Origin: Propionibacteriaceae bacterium
Lineage (GTDB): Bacteria; Actinomycetota; Actinomycetes; Propionibacteriales; Propionibacteriaceae
Assembly: GCA_017306015.1 (NCBI GenBank)
Contig: JAFKJK010000016.1
Span: 1 to 64,000 of the forward strand
DNA length: 64,000 nt
Direction of reading: 5' to 3'
Shown here in pieces: positions 62,161 to 64,000 of this stretch (position 1 is its first letter; each line of letters starts with the position of its first letter). Under the pieces are notes generated by a model that was given only the letters and a program-made list of their open reading frames with translations, did no database searches and had not been told where the DNA came from. A program made the position numbers and the translations under genes.

Positions 62161-64000
62161 ATGAGCACACACACCACAACCAGCCACCAGCAGGAGTCCG
62201 TCCAGCTCGACATCACGGGCATGACGTGCGCGTCCTGCGCCGCCCGGATCGAGAAGCGCCTGAACAAGCTGGACGGTGTCCAGGCCTCGGTCAACTACGC
62301 CACCGAGAAGGCGCTCGTCCTGCACCCGGCGGCCATCCAGCTCGAGGACCTGATCCAGACCGTCGAGGAGACCGGTTACGGCGCGTCCCTGCCCACGCCG
62401 GACGCCGAGTCCGTCGACCACGCGGCCGTCCTGCGGACCCGGCTGATCTGGGCTGCGATCCTGGGCGTCCCCGTCATCGCGCTGGCGATGGTGCCACCGC
62501 TGCAGTTCCCCGGCTGGCAGTGGGTCAGCCTCGCGCTGACCATCCCGATCTACGGGTGGGCCGCCTGGCCGTTCCACCACTCCGCGCTGGTCAACGCCCG
62601 GCACCGCGCCACCACGATGGACACCCTGATCAGCCTCGGCACCACCGCGGCGTTCTTCTGGTCGCTGTACGCCCTGGTCTTCGGCGAGGCCGGCCACCTC
62701 GGCTACACCCACGCCTTCGAGTTCTCGCTGATGCGCGGCAAGGGCGCGGCCAACATCTACTTCGAGGCCGTCGCCGGCATCGTCGTGTTCCTCCTTCTCG
62801 GACGCTACATCGAGGCCCGCTCGAAAGCCGCGGCCGGCGAGGCCGTCAGCGCGCTGCTGCACCTGGGCGCGACCGAGGCCACCCTGCTCAAGGACGGACG
62901 CGAGACCCGCGTGCCGGTCGACCGGCTCGAGGTCGGCGACACCTTCGTCGTCCGTCCGGGCGAGAAGGTCGCCACCGACGGCGAGGTGGTCTCGGGCTTC
63001 TCGGCCATCGACAACTCCCTGGTCACCGGCGAGTCCGTGCCCGTCGACGTGGTCGCCGGGGACGAGGTCATCGGCGCCACCCTGAACACCACCGGACGCC
63101 TCGTCGTCCGGGCCACCCGCGTCGGCCGGGACACCCAGCTGGCCCACATCGCCCGGCTCGTCGAGCAGGCCCAGACCGGCAAGGCCCGCGTCCAGGCGCT
63201 CGCCGATCGGATCTCGGCCTGGTTCGTCCCGGCGGTCATCGGCCTCGCCGTCGTGACCCTGGCCGGGTGGCTGATCGCCGGCGAGACGCTCGACTTCGCC
63301 GCGGCCGCCGCGGTCGCCGTCCTGATCATCGCCTGCCCGTGTGCCCTCGGCCTGGCCACCCCGACCGCCCTGCTCGTCGGCACCGGACGCGGCGCCCAGC
63401 TCGGCATCGTGATCAAGGGCGCGGACGCACTGGAGCGAGCCCGCACCATCGACACGATCGTGCTGGACAAGACCGGCACCGTCACCACCGGTCAGATGGC
63501 CGTCGCCGGGGTTCGTCCCGCTGAGGGCGTCGATGAGGCCGAGTTGCTGCGCTACGCCGGAGCGGCCGAGTCCGGCTCCGAACACCCGGTAGCGAGAGCG
63601 GTCGCGGAGTACGCAGCCAGCCCGCTCGCCGTCGAGGCGCTGATGAACACCCCAGGCCAGGGCGTCATCGCCTCGATCGCCGGCCGCGAGGTGCGGGTCG
63701 GACGCCGAGCCTGGGTGACCAGCGACGCGATTCGCACACTCGATGCCGATTCCGGGGCTCCCGGTGGCTCCCAGAACGATCGAAAGCGCAAATCCGGTCA
63801 CGCGGTCGGCCTCACCGAGGTCGCCGTCGCCTGGGACGGCGTGTATCGCGGCTCGATCTACGTCTCCGACCAGGTCAAGGACACCTCCGCGAAGGCGGTC
63901 CACCGGTTCCGCAGGCTCGGGCTGACCCCGATCCTGCTCACCGGCGACAACCAGGCGGCGGCCGAATCGGTGGCGGCACAGGTCGGCATCGAGAAGGTGA
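62161..64000 (+). CDS. copA: Copper-exporting P1B-type ATPase CopA (cut by window edge)
   Basis: 613 visible codons. HMA domain with MTCASC at about 20-25, membrane segments from about 98, actuator TGES, the copper channel CPC in IIACPCALGLATP near 395, phosphorylation DKTGT, HP motif SEHPVARA, and TGDNQ at the hinge. It pumps Cu(I) out of the cell. In the nucleotide domain, about 20 polar residues (LDADSGAPGGSQNDRKRKSG, about 527-546) form a loop not usual at that place. The C-terminal end lies beyond the window. Confidence 0.95.
   Translation, partial: MSTHTTTSHQQESVQLDITGMTCASCAARIEKRLNKLDGVQASVNYATEKALVLHPAAIQLEDLIQTVEETGYGASLPTPDAESVDHAAVLRTRLIWAAILGVPVIALAMVPPLQFPGWQWVSLALTIPIYGWAAWPFHHSALVNARHRATTMDTLISLGTTAAFFWSLYALVFGEAGHLGYTHAFEFSLMRGKGAANIYFEAVAGIVVFLLLGRYIEARSKAAAGEAVSALLHLGATEATLLKDGRETRVPVDRLEVGDTFVVRPGEKVATDGEVVSGFSAIDNSLVTGESVPVDVVAGDEVIGATLNTTGRLVVRATRVGRDTQLAHIARLVEQAQTGKARVQALADRISAWFVPAVIGLAVVTLAGWLIAGETLDFAAAAAVAVLIIACPCALGLATPTALLVGTGRGAQLGIVIKGADALERARTIDTIVLDKTGTVTTGQMAVAGVRPAEGVDEAELLRYAGAAESGSEHPVARAVAEYAASPLAVEALMNTPGQGVIASIAGREVRVGRRAWVTSDAIRTLDADSGAPGGSQNDRKRKSGHAVGLTEVAVAWDGVYRGSIYVSDQVKDTSAKAVHRFRRLGLTPILLTGDNQAAAESVAAQVGIEKV

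Overview
The window is about 70% GC, uses GTG and TTG starts and has tightly overlapping gene junctions. It carries a DtxR/IdeR-type iron box, an ECF41 sigma factor, a CsoR-CopZ-CopA copper set, UdgX and a HelD-type helicase. Together these point to an actinobacterium, perhaps in or near Propionibacteriales; the genus cannot be told from the sequence. No rRNA, tRNA, CRISPR array, prophage or insertion sequence is visible, so this looks like ordinary chromosome.

Layout: 1-2.6 kb holds secreted proteins (a fibronectin-III protein cut by the window edge and two paralogous exported esterases). 2.8-7.2 kb is an efeUOB iron-uptake operon behind an iron box. 7.4-15.2 kb is a histidine-utilisation locus: an IclR-type regulator divergent from hutH-hutU-M20 amidohydrolase-hutF-hutI, i.e. 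the five-step route through formimidoylglutamate and N-formylglutamate, with the M20 enzyme in place of classical HutG. 15.3-23.4 kb carries DUF2316, a quinone-oxidoreductase-like protein, a MarR-MFS efflux pair, a magnesium P-type ATPase, and a PfkB kinase coupled to SurE. 23.9-28.2 kb has an ABC-F ATPase preceded by a short leader ORF, then a HelD-like helicase. 28.5-34.5 kb has an OpgB-like sulfatase and a sugar ABC transporter operon with a GH130 mannoside phosphorylase. 34.6-47 kb is a series of small stress and metabolic genes (UdgX, OsmC, MBL hydrolase, TetR, DUF899, DUF5997/LysR-like pair, M23 peptidase, SDR, enoyl-CoA hydratase). 47-58.5 kb holds GAPDH, an ECF41 module, three RibD/DHFR-like proteins, a TetR/DUF6069 pair, MOSC, AraC and a cytidylate-kinase-like protein. 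58.6-64 kb has VapBC, DnaB, a DnaA-box cluster and the copper operon, cut at the right edge.

The striking feature is repeat biology. A family of about 30-bp imperfect palindromes (ends TGAACC/GGTTCA, core GGGGACAGGTACTTC) occurs about 26 times in seven clusters, often as local tandem arrays with a locus-specific period. Three copies with a 45-bp period lie in frame inside the second ATPase domain of the ABC-F gene. A related palindrome (core GGGGACAGTCCCC) lies in frame inside the M20 amidohydrolase. Two genes (hutH and GH130) use the TGA at the element's end as their stop codon. This resembles REP/REPIN or Rickettsia palindromic elements; no mobilising transposase is present here. At least five other hairpin or dispersed-repeat families occur, and several genes have degenerate tandem duplications of their own 3' ends.

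Decayed genes: an alpha/beta-hydrolase pseudogene, a frameshifted MmcQ/YjbR gene, a surE 3' fragment and a DUF899 3' fragment.
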